This document shows positions 51,148 through 59,500 of a stretch of DNA of 61,585 bases, piece by piece. The notes under the pieces are model-generated. The model made no database searches. It was given only the letters and a program-made list of their open reading frames with translations, and had not been told where the DNA came from. The position numbers and the translations under genes are program-made. How positions within the stretch are numbered: the stretch's first letter is position 1; each line of letters begins with the position of its first letter. The DNA comes from Chamaesiphon sp. 336R_metabinner_41. Its GTDB lineage: Bacteria > Cyanobacteriota > Cyanobacteriia > Cyanobacteriales > Chamaesiphonaceae. The DNA is taken from positions 1 to 61,585 of the forward strand of contig JANYDE010000072.1 of NCBI GenBank assembly GCA_025359915.1. Reading direction: 5' to 3'.

Positions 51148-51452
51148 ACAAAACTTGCTTGCCAATCTTTTAGAAAGTCCGGTTCGTGCTTCAACTCTAG
51201 TACATTGCTGCGTACAACATCGATATGTTTACACTCTACTTTTTGGAATTGGTGGTGAGGGCAAGTACAATTCCAATTCTTACCGCTCACTGATACCAAA
51301 TAGCGGTTGTGCGTTATCCCTTGCTTCGGCGCGATCGAATGCACCACAAATTTACCATCAGCGAGGGAGAAGGGAAGCAACATTCGATCGTCCTTCACTT
51401 CTCCGCCGAAGACAGCGGCTAGATATAGTACTAGTTGTGGTGCGTTCTTCAT
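51144..51452 (-). CDS. SWIM zinc-finger protein
   Basis: This 102-residue protein holds a SWIM signature, CxC...CxH, in NCTCPHHQFQKVECKHI. SWIM modules bind zinc and take part in DNA or protein contacts. It lies four bases after the regulator gene at 51457 and is probably co-transcribed with it from the leader copy 4 promoter. Confidence 0.75.
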   Translation of the reverse strand: MKNAPQLVLYLAAVFGGEVKDDRMLLPFSLADGKFVVHSIAPKQGITHNRYLVSVSGKNWNCTCPHHQFQKVECKHIDVVRSNVLELKHEPDFLKDWQASFV

Positions 51453-51456
51453 CGAT

Positions 51457-52170
51457 CTAGGCTAGTTGCTTCTGGTTTGGGGCTGATGCTAGTTGGGTTC
51501 GATCGAGTTCCAACTGGAATTTAACGGCGGCAGCTTGGTTTTCTGGAGTTAGAAATCGATTGCTGATTTTTTCTATCGCAGCATCTGAAAATGCCCTGTT
51601 TTCCAGCATCCACAGTCCAGACAGGTACTCCCATGCCATGTCTGATATTGCTTTGTATCGATCGCTCAATGTTGCCGCTTCTTCTGGAGATGCAAAACCT
51701 TCTAGCTTGTGATCTGGATGGTTGTATTCTTCCCACGCTGCTTCAAGCGATGGCAGTTTTCGATAGTACACCCACGCTTCTATCAATTCCATTGTTCGCT
51801 CATCCAAGTCGAACATTTCTACTGACTCCAGATCTTCTTCGATTTCGATCAGCTCTTGTTGATATCCAGCGATTTGATGCAGTGCAGTCCGAATGCCAAG
51901 CTTTGCGAACTGCTTCAGACGCTTGGTGTTATATTTTTCCAATACTTCAACTATCTGATCTTCGTTAAGCAACGCAACGGTTTTAGATCCGCTCGGGGTA
52001 TCGATTTGAGTATGCTGTAACTCGAAATTACGCAACGCAGCCAAACGTGAGATAGTTGAAGCGGATTTTCCAGCCATACGAGCAGCACCACTGATAGACG
52101 AAAAACTCTCGCCACTCTCGTTGATAAATATTTCTATGCCTTCGGAATCGAATCGTGTTAAGTTATTCAT
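51457..52170 (-). CDS. Antirepressor-like DNA-binding regulator (leader copy 4)
   Basis: This 237-residue protein starts MNNLTRFDSEGIEIFINESG, similar to the start of the cassette 1 protein. The N-terminal helix-turn-helix reads SSISGAARMAGKSASTISRLAA (residues 25-45), and the shared part KQFAKLGIRTALHQIAGYQ follows. It is related to the genes at 13784, 31418 and 52738. A TATAAT box and the structured leader precede it. It probably acts on phage repression. Confidence 0.7.
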   Translation of the reverse strand: MNNLTRFDSEGIEIFINESGESFSSISGAARMAGKSASTISRLAALRNFELQHTQIDTPSGSKTVALLNEDQIVEVLEKYNTKRLKQFAKLGIRTALHQIAGYQQELIEIEEDLESVEMFDLDERTMELIEAWVYYRKLPSLEAAWEEYNHPDHKLEGFASPEEAATLSDRYKAISDMAWEYLSGLWMLENRAFSDAAIEKISNRFLTPENQAAAVKFQLELDRTQLASAPNQKQLA

Positions 52171-52196
52171 TCATGCTGACCTTGCTTGAGGTTAGT

Positions 52197-52241
52197 CCCA
52201 GTGGAGCTTTCGGTGTTTCAACCACCTAACTCGCGACTGGG
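52197..52241 (-). ncRNA. Structured leader motif, copy 4
   Basis: On the minus strand: outer stem CCCAGT/ACTGGG, then CGCGAG/CTCC, inner hairpin GGTG-GTTGAAA-CACC. TATAAT at 52257-52262 lies 15 bases before it. Confidence 0.7.
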
Positions 52242-52256
52242 TTTTAATATCTCTGT

Positions 52257-52262
52257 ATTATA
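52257..52262 (-). promoter_or_regulatory. -10 box before leader copy 4
   Basis: TATAAT on the minus strand within TGATATAATA, a phrase shared with copy 5. Confidence 0.55.
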
Positions 52263-52276
52263 TCAAATTTTCTGGT

Positions 52277-52738
52277 TTAATCGATCGATATTAAAGCCCC
52301 TGGTGGCTGAGATGGTTGATGCTCGATCGACAGTCGCCAGACCACCGACAATCGATCGTCCTTAATTATCCCAGATTGGGTCAGGCTATCGAGTATAGCC
52401 CCGCTAATATTATCTAAATCCCCGCGCTGTTTGCCCCCGATGATGATGGAAATTTCGCAGCGTTCGATCGGTTCCAGGGGTGGGGATTGGGTTTGAAGTT
52501 CGCGGATAGCTGATTCTTTCCACTCCCGATATTTGGTAGGGAGATAGGCGTGTCCCTTACTCAGTCTAGGACGCGCTTTGGGGCTGATTTTTCCGGTTAG
52601 GTGGTATTTCATTGTGAATTCAAGATATTTTTGAATTAACTTAGTTTTTAATTCCAAATATGTGTCTTTAGCTATCGCCTTTAACTGCTTCTCTAAGTAT
52701 ATTTTATACAAAGAATTGTGGAAATCAATCTCGGTCAT
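52277..52738 (-). CDS. RusA-type Holliday junction resolvase
   Basis: This 153-residue protein has RusA-family features: KISPKARPRLSKGHAYLPTKYREWK in the N-terminal half and the catalytic GDLDNISGAILDSLTQSGIIKDDRL with paired Asp residues. RusA cuts four-way junctions and branched DNA before packaging. The ATG at 52738 overlaps the previous stop (TAATG); an inner Met would give a more standard 110-120 residues. Confidence 0.82.
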   Translation of the reverse strand: MTEIDFHNSLYKIYLEKQLKAIAKDTYLELKTKLIQKYLEFTMKYHLTGKISPKARPRLSKGHAYLPTKYREWKESAIRELQTQSPPLEPIERCEISIIIGGKQRGDLDNISGAILDSLTQSGIIKDDRLSVVWRLSIEHQPSQPPGALISID

Positions 52739-53667
52739 TACTTACTACCTCCGATCGATCCCTTTTTACCAAAGCCTAATCCCTTGTTCGATGTTCCTCC
52801 TAGTTGCCTGCGTTGCAAAGCCGCTTCTAGTGCTGCTATTGCCTCTAGATGTCGATCGCTCTCAAAGGCTGTATAGTGCAAATCTTCTACCAGTCCAGTT
52901 AGTTTCGATTCAACTCGATCATTTATTTCTTCAAGAATTTGTGCATCAGTTAGATTTCTATCGCCAAATACTTCTTGCAAATAGAACGACATTTCCGCGT
53001 CTGGATTCTCGAACTTCTGACGATTCACTTCTTTCGATTTAGCGATTGCTTCTGGGAGTGCTGCTAGCTCGATCGGATATTTAATTATCGACATCAAATT
53101 CTTTCCTGCATCCAGACAGAAGAATACTTCTTTGAATATTGGATCGATGCTATCCATTATTTCGGCGAATCGCTCTTTTGTGACATGAACATCCTCGCAA
53201 CCATTTGGATTGTCTAGTTCTCGCTGTTTCGGAACCCACATATATCCAGCGAGACACATTACCTGCTCTAGGTTTAGATCTTTTACTGCTTTAGGCTGAA
53301 CTGGCTGATTATAACCAAGCTCAGTCTTTATCCAAGTTCGGGCACCAATTGCAGAGAAAGCTAAGTCTACTAATTCCGCTTGCTTGGATCGATATTTCTC
53401 TTCACACTTGTAGGCATAGTATTTTGCAAAAATTGCTAGCTCAATATCTGTAATACGATTGCCCAAGTGCTCCCCACCCTTAAACCCAATTTCAGCAAGG
53501 TATTCAGCGTAACTACGGCTCATCTGCTCCCCACGACAATTTCTGTCGATGTTTTTTCGATCAACTCCTAGCAAACGAGCAACTCCACGATGACTAGCTG
53601 AAGTCGTTCCATCTGGGTGAATTTCAAACTCTTTCTTTATATCGTCAGCGATATGTATAATAGACAT
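52738..53667 (-). CDS. Antirepressor-like DNA-binding regulator (leader copy 5)
   Basis: This 309-residue protein has the N-terminal helix-turn-helix (TSASHRGVARLLGVDRKNIDRN, residues 20-42), YLAEIGFKGGEHL, and the shared LVDLAFSAIGARTWIKTELGY part. The last 130 residues are helical and specific to it, with a glycine/lysine-rich end. It relates to 31418 and 51457. It is the first gene of an operon with RusA. TATAAT plus the structured leader precede it. Confidence 0.68.
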   Translation of the reverse strand: MSIIHIADDIKKEFEIHPDGTTSASHRGVARLLGVDRKNIDRNCRGEQMSRSYAEYLAEIGFKGGEHLGNRITDIELAIFAKYYAYKCEEKYRSKQAELVDLAFSAIGARTWIKTELGYNQPVQPKAVKDLNLEQVMCLAGYMWVPKQRELDNPNGCEDVHVTKERFAEIMDSIDPIFKEVFFCLDAGKNLMSIIKYPIELAALPEAIAKSKEVNRQKFENPDAEMSFYLQEVFGDRNLTDAQILEEINDRVESKLTGLVEDLHYTAFESDRHLEAIAALEAALQRRQLGGTSNKGLGFGKKGSIGGSK

Positions 53668-53690
53668 GTTGACCTTTCATAGAGGTTAAT

Positions 53691-53734
53691 CCCCGTGGGG
53701 CTTTCGGTGTTCTCGCACCAAGTCCGCGACGGGG
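53691..53734 (-). ncRNA. Structured leader motif, copy 5
   Basis: On the minus strand: outer stem CCCCGT/ACGGGG, then CGCGG with CC pairing, inner hairpin GGTG-CGAGAA-CACC. It differs from copy 4 at several paired positions that keep pairing. TATAAT lies at 53750-53755. Confidence 0.7.
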
Positions 53735-53749
53735 TATAAATACTCTTCT

Positions 53750-53755
53750 ATTATA
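53750..53755 (-). promoter_or_regulatory. -10 box before leader copy 5
   Basis: TATAAT on the minus strand within TGATATAATA, about 16 bases before the leader stem. Confidence 0.55.
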
Positions 53756-53918
53756 TCACAATCATTATTTTCAACCTGATTGATTTAGCTGAGTTAGTGT
53801 TAGTTAAAAAGTCGTGTGTATTATGGTTGTAGAATTTTCATAGTTTTACACTACTTGGTTAGTCTTGCGAAATGAAAATAGGCGACAAGCTATACATTAG
53901 AGTAGACAACGCTTTCAG

Positions 53919-53944
53919 CTACTTACATTATTAGTGGCTAGTGA
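53919..53944 (+). repeat. Internal putative transposase-binding repeat
   Basis: CTACTTACATTATTAGTGGC followed by TAGTGA. It matches the terminal repeat at 54033 at 23 of 26 positions. Confidence 0.6.
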
Positions 53945-54032
53945 AAATTGTAAGGATTGTAATTTGAAAGGCTAGATCCTATATCCCGACTAGTTTTGAG
54001 TAGTCCCCACTCATCCCGCTAACTATTCAGAT

Positions 54033-54058
54033 CTACTTACATTATTAATGGATAGTCA
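54033..54058 (+). repeat. Terminal putative transposase-binding repeat
   Basis: CTACTTACATTATTAATGGA followed by TAGTCA. It ends in CA, as Mu-type ends do, right where the host helicase frame opens. It lies 114 bases from the internal copy. Confidence 0.6.
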
Positions 54059-55893
54059 CAAGAAACGATCGAATACAGCATTGAAGACACCTACAACGGA
54101 CTATATCAACAGCTTCGCCAGTATCTCGGTAAATCCAGCAAACAAAAATCTCTCAAAACCCTCACCAACACCCTCTGTTCTGCCCGTTATGGCTTGGGTA
54201 ACTATGTTTTGGCTGCCAAAAGCAACAAGAGCCATACAAAGGACTCCAGACCGCCGGAGCTAACCTCAGAGGTTTAATCCGAGTCCTGCTATTCAAACGA
54301 TTTGAATCCAGCGTCTATGCTTTTCAACAGACGATCGATCGGATGATCCTAGCTCACGAACGATTTTTAATCGGACTTGATGGCGGGATTATCCCCGCAG
54401 GGAAAGAATCTCAAGATATTCTCAATGACGATGAAGCTGCTGGAGAAGACGAGTTAGATATCATCGATGCACTGCGATCTGTATCTGGTAAGTATGACAT
54501 TGAAGATTTCAATCGAGCCAAACTCACCAAACATATCGCCCACGATCTGAAGATCCTCAAACCGATTCACCAATTAGTCGCCCCTATCACCCCCGCCCAA
54601 GATGCCAAGCTGCAAACCCTCAAGCAGTGGTTAGCAAAACCCGATATTCTCGGTAAAAAGCAGATTATCTTCACCCAATACGCAGATACAGCCCAATATT
54701 TGTATAACCAAATTACTGCTGGTAGCGATCGAGATGATATCGAAGTTATCCATAGCAATAGCGGTAAAGACAAAGGACGCTTAGTACAGAGATTTGCACC
54801 TAAAGCGAATGATAATTACCAACTCAAACCAGGCGAAACCGAACTCAATACCCTAATTGCTACCGATATCCTCGCCGAAGGACTCAATCTCCAAGATGGA
54901 GACATGATTATTAACTACGATCTGCACTGGAATCCAGTCAAACTAATTCAACGCTTCGGGCGGATCGATCGGATTGGCACAGAGAAAGAAACTATTTATG
55001 GTTATAATTTCCTCCCCGAATTGGGTATCGAAAAAAATCTCAGCTTGAAAGAAAAACTCCAACACCGCATTCAAGAAATTCATGAAACCATCGGGGAAGA
55101 TTCAGCGATTCTCGATAATAGTGAGCAGCTTAATGAAAATGCCATGTACGCCATCTACGAACAATCGCAAGGTAAACAATTAAATTTCTTCGATCGAGAA
55201 TCAACTGAAGTAATCAACTTAACCGATGCTGAAGAAAAGCTCCGACAAATCCAACGGGATGATCCTGATGAGTTCGATCGCATTGTCAACCTACCCAACG
55301 GTATCCGCACCGCCAAACTAGCCCAAGAAACAGGTACATTCGTCTTTTGTGAATCGAGTAACATTAACGACCCCAGCGCGAAGAGATATCCACAGCTATT
55401 TCTACTCGATCGAGATGGTAAAGAAATCAGTCGTGATATTTCCAAGATTCTATCGATTATTACCGCCCAAGAAAACACCCCAACAGCACTATTACTCCAA
55501 ACTCATAATCAAACAGTTACCCAAACCCTCCACAAATTTAGCAAAGAGGTAAAACAGCGTCAATCTGAGCAACGCGATTTTAAACTAACTCCTGCCCAGA
55601 AGTATATTTTGAGAGAACTCGAAAAATTATTTAAAGATGATACGGAAGAACAGCTAAAGTCAACTATTAACGAACTCGTCAAAACCGTAAAATCTATCCA
55701 CAATCCAACAATTTTACGAGAATTAAAAATCATCAAAGATAATGCTTCCACCGGACAGTCATTACTAAGTAAACTATTTTACTTATATCAGCAGTACAAT
55801 CTCAAAACTCAATTGAATTCTGAGCCAGAACCGAAAAATGATTTGTCTATCTCAAATATTGTATGTAGCAGCGCACTCCAAGGTTTTGATTAA
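54056..55893 (+). pseudogene. SNF2-family helicase, C-terminal remnant with frameshift
   Basis: This is the back half of a host SNF2/RapA-like helicase. From 54056 the frame reads SQETIEYSIEDTYNGLYQQL to AAKSNKS, then must shift to continue as PYKGLQTAGANLRGLIRVLL at about 54232; loss of one C there explains it. After that it is open to 55893, with an ATG at 54343. Helicase motifs IIFTQYADTAQYLYN, LIATDILAEGLNLQ and QRFGRIDRIG (V and VI) are present, but the N-terminal ATP-binding half is missing. Phage insertion or later decay inactivated it. The N-terminal part may lie beyond the left phage end. Confidence 0.85.
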
Positions 55894-56017
55894 AAATAGA
55901 ACTGATTATCAGTTCTAATATTTGAATAGTTTCAAGGATTGGACTCAATCTACGCTCCATTGACTTTCGGCAATCTGCCAGATATATTTAATTTAGCACC
56001 ATATATTCTCTAAACTT

Positions 56018-56296
56018 ATGGCAAACCCATTACCAGCAACAGCCGCTCGAATAGAAGCTAGAGTCAGTATCGAAGCCAAAGCTCTGATTCAGAAAGCAGT
56101 AGATATCGAAGGCGGTACCCTAACCGATTTCATCTCCAAAAGTGCCCAAGTTGCCGCGCAAAATGTGATTGAGTCTCATCAAACCTTAAAGCTTGGAATT
56201 GAAGATAGTAGAGCCTTTGTCGATGCTATTCTCAATCCAAAAGAACCGAATGACGCTTTAAAGGCGGCGGTGAAGCGATACAAGGAAACTAACTAA
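56018..56296 (+). CDS. DUF1778 antitoxin (TacA type)
   Basis: This 92-residue ribbon-helix-helix antitoxin has ARIEARVSIEAKALIQKAVDIEGGTLTDFI, the DUF1778 pattern, and a C-terminal part that wraps the toxin (ALKAAVKRYKE). It ends one base into the toxin start. It would neutralise the toxin and repress the operon. Confidence 0.88.
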   Translation: MANPLPATAARIEARVSIEAKALIQKAVDIEGGTLTDFISKSAQVAAQNVIESHQTLKLGIEDSRAFVDAILNPKEPNDALKAAVKRYKETN

Positions 56297-56802
56297 TGTC
56301 TCTTGAGATCAGCCTTCTGGACAGCAAGAAACACATTAGAGATACCTTCTCATGCGGTGAGGAGAGTTTAGACGACTACATCAAGCGGAGAGCCAGTCAG
56401 GAACTAAAAAAGCTCATTTCGACTACTTTCGTGCTTACTGATTCACCCGATAATATAGTGCTTGGATACTATACAATTTCTGCTTACAGTGTCGATGCCG
56501 CCGTGCTGGATGATGCCCTCGCCAAAAGCTTACCACGATACCCATTACTACCAGCAACACTATTGGGTCGTCTAGCCGTCGATCTGAGCCAAAAGGGTAA
56601 AGGGTATAGTGGGAGGCTACTTGTAGATTCGATGAAAATGGCTCTCGACACATCCAAAAGGATCGCTTCAATGGCTCTAGTAGTAGATGCCATGAACAAC
56701 GACGCTTTGAACTTTTATTTGAAGTATGAATTCCGACAATTTAAGAACGCGCCGATGAAGCTTTATTACTCAATGTCGGATATCGGGAAGTTGGGGTTGT
56801 GA
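56296..56802 (+). CDS. GNAT-fold acetyltransferase toxin (TacT type)
   Basis: This 168-residue protein has the GNAT-toxin pattern: HIRDTFSCGEESLDDYIKRRASQ, GYYTISAYSVD, LGRLAVDLSQKGKGYSGRLLVDSM (acetyl-CoA loop) and FYLKYEFRQF. TacT toxins acetylate charged tRNAs and block translation. It is coupled to the antitoxin. Confidence 0.88.
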   Translation: MSLEISLLDSKKHIRDTFSCGEESLDDYIKRRASQELKKLISTTFVLTDSPDNIVLGYYTISAYSVDAAVLDDALAKSLPRYPLLPATLLGRLAVDLSQKGKGYSGRLLVDSMKMALDTSKRIASMALVVDAMNNDALNFYLKYEFRQFKNAPMKLYYSMSDIGKLGL

Positions 56803-56837
56803 TATAGAGTAAAATCAACTTGAGTTTTTACAGATAT

Positions 56838-57272
56838 ATGGAAGTTCAATCTATCCGGTTTTGCGATCGCAGTGCCAATGTCGATCTCTACAAACTGCAA
56901 GCATTACTGAATAAAAGTGCTTTTTGGGCGATCGATCGACGAATTGAAGATCTGAGAATTGCCGTCGATCGCAGCGAGCCAGTAGTATCAGCATGGGACG
57001 AAGAAAAGCTCGTCGGCTTTGCCAGAGCAAATTCTGATGGTGTTTATCGTGCGACAATTTTTGATGTAGTTGTTGATTGCGATTATCAGCGGCTCGGATT
57101 AGGACGTAAATTAGTCGAAACTGTCCTCGCACATCCTTGCATGAGCCGAGTCGAACGAATTTATCTCACCACTACCCATCAGCAGAGTTTTTACGAGCGA
57201 CTGGGCTTTGTAACTAATGACAGTACAACAATGCGGCTCGATGTTGCCAACCGTCTCAAAATCCACCAGTAG
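56838..57272 (+). CDS. GNAT family N-acetyltransferase
   Basis: The ATG at 56838 (MEVQSIRFCDRSANVDLY) gives 144 residues. The acetyl-CoA loop DCDYQRLGLGRKLVE and the C-terminal FYERLGFV are typical. It is not coupled to the toxin pair and its substrate is unknown. Its stop lies within a repeat element, so the last codons may have been altered by that insertion. Confidence 0.8.
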   Translation: MEVQSIRFCDRSANVDLYKLQALLNKSAFWAIDRRIEDLRIAVDRSEPVVSAWDEEKLVGFARANSDGVYRATIFDVVVDCDYQRLGLGRKLVETVLAHPCMSRVERIYLTTTHQQSFYERLGFVTNDSTTMRLDVANRLKIHQ

Positions 57273-57360
57273 GGGCAATTCATGAAGCGGCGTTTTTATT
57301 CGGGGGTTCCCCCCATATAAAAAAACGACAAGACAGCGAGACAAGACATTGCCCCTACTG
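57267..57360. repeat. Small inverted-repeat element
   Basis: CAGTAGGGGCAAT at 57267-57279 and its reverse complement at 57348-57360 bound about 70 bases. GTAGGGGCAATTCATGAA-type repeats are common in cyanobacteria and probably are non-autonomous mobile sequences. Confidence 0.65.
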
Positions 57361-57613
57361 TGTGGATGTCGAGGATCTCTCCCATCTCCCAATTGGTTAA
57401 CTTTTGTAAACATTCTGAGGATAAAACCTAATTTAATTGGAATCGATGAAGGCATTAGAATGACTCTGGCAAAGAACTTGGGCAATTAGTAGACATAAAT
57501 TAACACTCCTGAGATTGCCTTGCCTACGGGCTTGTAAGCAGATAACATAATCATGAGATTATTTAAAAAATAAAAGTTTTCGTAGACACCTATTTTAAGG
57601 AGGATCGTAGTCA
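57361..57613. other. psbB upstream region
   Basis: No gene is seen here. The expected psbB promoter should lie in this region. AAGGAGG at 57598-57604 is a strong ribosome site ten bases before the psbB ATG. Confidence 0.5.
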
Positions 57614-59143
57614 ATGGGACTACCCTGGTATCGTGTGCACACAGTCGTCCTGAATGACCCAGGTAGACTGATATCCGTGCATTTAATGCATACAGCTTTG
57701 GTTGCTGGTTGGGCTGGTTCGATGGCTCTGTTTGAACTATCAAACTTCGACCCTAGTGACGCAGTTTTCAACCCCATGTGGCGACAAGGGATGTTTGTCA
57801 TGCCCTTCATGGCACGTCTGGGGATTACCAAATCTTGGGGCGGCTGGAGTATTGTTCCAGGTGAATCAGCAGCGGATGCTGGCTTCTGGTCTTTTGAAGG
57901 TGTAGCTACCGCTCACATTATTCTGTCTGGGATGCTGATGTTGGCAGCAATCTGGCACTGGGTGTACTGGGACTTGGAACTGTTTACAGATCCTCGGACT
58001 GGCGAACCCGCTCTGGATTTGCCCAAAATGTTTGGGATTCACTTATTCTTATCTGGACTCCTCTGCTTCGGCTTCGGAGCATTCCACCTGACGGGTCTAT
58101 TTGGCCCAGGCATGTGGATTACTGACCCGTTTGGGATTACCGGACATGTAGCTCCAGTGGCTCCAGAATGGGGACCATCTGGCTTCAATCCGTTCAATCC
58201 TGGTGGCGTAGTCGCTCACCATATTGCAGCGGGTACTGTTGGGATTATTGCTGGTTTATTCCACTTGACTGTCCGCCCACCGGAACGGCTTTACAAAGCT
58301 CTGCGGATGGGGAATATCGAAACCGTACTTTCTTCCAGTATCGCAGCAGTATTCTTCGCAGCGTTCATCGTTGCTGGTACTATGTGGTACGGAAATGCTA
58401 CCACGCCGATCGAACTCTTCGGCCCTACTCGTTATCAGTGGGATAGCGGTTATTTCCAACAGGAAATTCAACGTCGCGTCCAAACTAGTATCGAAGATGG
58501 TCAGACTGAAGCTCAAGCTTGGCAGGCAATTCCTGACAGACTGGCATTCTATGACTACGTAGGTAATAGCCCAGCTAAAGGTGGTCTATTCCGTACAGGT
58601 CCGATGAACAAAGGCGATGGTATCGCTCAAGGTTGGCAAGGACACCCAGTATTCAAAGACTCTGAAGGTCGAGTACTGAGCGTGCGTCGTCTACCAAACT
58701 TCTTTGAAAGTTTCCCTGTCATCTTGACTGACTCTGAAGGCATTGTACGTGCAGACGTACCATTCCGTCGGGCAGAATCCAGATACAGTTTCGAGCAAGC
58801 TGGAATCACTGCTAGTTTCTACGGTGGTGCTTTAAATGGTCAAGTATTCAAGGATGCTAACCAAGTTAAACAGTTTGCCCGTAAAGCTCAAGGCGGTGAA
58901 ATCTTTGAATTCGATCGTGAGAAACTCGGTTCCGACGGTGTATTCCGTAGTAGCCCTCGCGGTTGGTTTACTTTCGGTCACGCTGTATTTGCGTTATTCT
59001 TCTTCTTTGGTCATCTCTGGCATGGTTCGCGGACAATCTACCGCGACGTATTTGCTGGTGTAGAAGCCGATCTAGAAGAGCAAGTAGAATGGGGATTATT
59101 CCAGAAATTGGGAGATCCTTCTACTCGTAAGAAAGAAGCCTAA
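57614..59143 (+). CDS. psbB: Photosystem II CP47 chlorophyll protein
   Basis: This 509-residue protein is the inner antenna CP47 of photosystem II in the thylakoid membrane. It begins [19 protein letters not shown] and has six membrane helices with many His ligands ([12 protein letters not shown]-type, [32 protein letters not shown]) and a large lumenal loop between helices 5 and 6. Length equals the family norm. psbT follows, as in most cyanobacteria. Confidence 0.98.
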   Translation: MGLPWYRVHTVVLNDPGRLISVHLMHTALVAGWAGSMALFELSNFDPSDAVFNPMWRQGMFVMPFMARLGITKSWGGWSIVPGESAADAGFWSFEGVATAHIILSGMLMLAAIWHWVYWDLELFTDPRTGEPALDLPKMFGIHLFLSGLLCFGFGAFHLTGLFGPGMWITDPFGITGHVAPVAPEWGPSGFNPFNPGGVVAHHIAAGTVGIIAGLFHLTVRPPERLYKALRMGNIETVLSSSIAAVFFAAFIVAGTMWYGNATTPIELFGPTRYQWDSGYFQQEIQRRVQTSIEDGQTEAQAWQAIPDRLAFYDYVGNSPAKGGLFRTGPMNKGDGIAQGWQGHPVFKDSEGRVLSVRRLPNFFESFPVILTDSEGIVRADVPFRRAESRYSFEQAGITASFYGGALNGQVFKDANQVKQFARKAQGGEIFEFDREKLGSDGVFRSSPRGWFTFGHAVFALFFFFGHLWHGSRTIYRDVFAGVEADLEEQVEWGLFQKLGDPSTRKKEA

Positions 59144-59150
59144 TAACTTG

Positions 59151-59187
59151 GGGAAAGGGGGTTAGATTGTTTCTAATCCCCTTTCCC
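59151..59187 (+). terminator. Hairpin between psbB and psbT
   Basis: GGGAAAGGGG-GTTAGA and TCTAAT-CCCCTTTCCC pair around a short loop. It may end or stabilise the psbB message. Confidence 0.6.
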
Positions 59188-59229
59188 TGGCTACTGTTAA
59201 ACAAAAAATAATCCTGTAGGATTCTAACG

Positions 59230-59334
59230 ATGGAAGCAACTATTTATATTTTGGTAACGACTTTGGCTTTGGGTACTGTCTTTTTTGCGATTGCTTTTCG
59301 CGAACCAGCAAAAATCCCCCGCAAGAAAGATTAA
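59230..59334 (+). CDS. psbT: Photosystem II protein PsbT
   Basis: This 34-residue single-span protein (MEATIYILVTTLALGTVFFA then IAFREPAKIPRKKD) is the photosystem II PsbT subunit, which stabilises the dimer. The IAFREP sequence is diagnostic. It lies 86 bases after psbB. Confidence 0.95.
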   Translation: MEATIYILVTTLALGTVFFAIAFREPAKIPRKKD

Positions 59335-59500
59335 GCAACAATTCGATCAATAATTAATCTGAGCCATTCTGTGAGTTTTCTCTAGATAGCTCAGATTTTG
59401 CTTTATGGGGTTAATTTGAGTTGTTGCTTAGATCTCTACCCCACCCCAGCCCTCCCCTTAGAAGGGGAGGGCGCAAATCCTATCTCCCATCTCCCATCTA

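Larger units (their letters stand above)
1..54058. mobile_element. Mu-like transposable siphoprophage (left end outside window)
   Basis: This is an integrated tailed phage. MuA-type transposase, MuB-type ATPase, gp27/gp28-type terminase and a Mor-type activator indicate transposition-based replication and headful packaging as in Mu. G/GT chaperones, a long tape measure and gpM/L/K/I/J homologues indicate a lambda-like flexible tail. The right boundary is inferred. A 26-base repeat at 54033-54058 ends in CA, is repeated at 53919-53944, and is followed at once by the open frame of a host SNF2 helicase that lacks its N-terminal part. The left boundary is not in the window, so no target-site duplication can be checked. 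Both terminase subunits, portal, capsid, transposase and most tail genes look intact. Confidence 0.85.
53756..54058. other. Phage right end region without genes
   Basis: About 300 bases contain no convincing gene. Two near-identical 26-base direct repeats (53919-53944 and 54033-54058) lie in it, with a weaker third match near 53850-53868 (TACACTACTT then GGTTAGTCT). This is the pattern of multiple transposase sites at a Mu- or Tn7-type end. Confidence 0.6.

Noticed and set aside
14520-53734. Leader motif as a known glutamine, preQ1, fluoride or c-di-GMP riboswitch or self-cleaving ribozyme
   Set aside because: The conserved cores of those classes that I can recall do not match CGCGAG...CTCC with this stem layout. 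A database search is needed to exclude others.
57267-57360. Left or right end of the prophage
   Set aside because: The repeat is a common small cyanobacterial inverted-repeat type, lies beyond the host helicase and TA genes, and does not match the end repeats.
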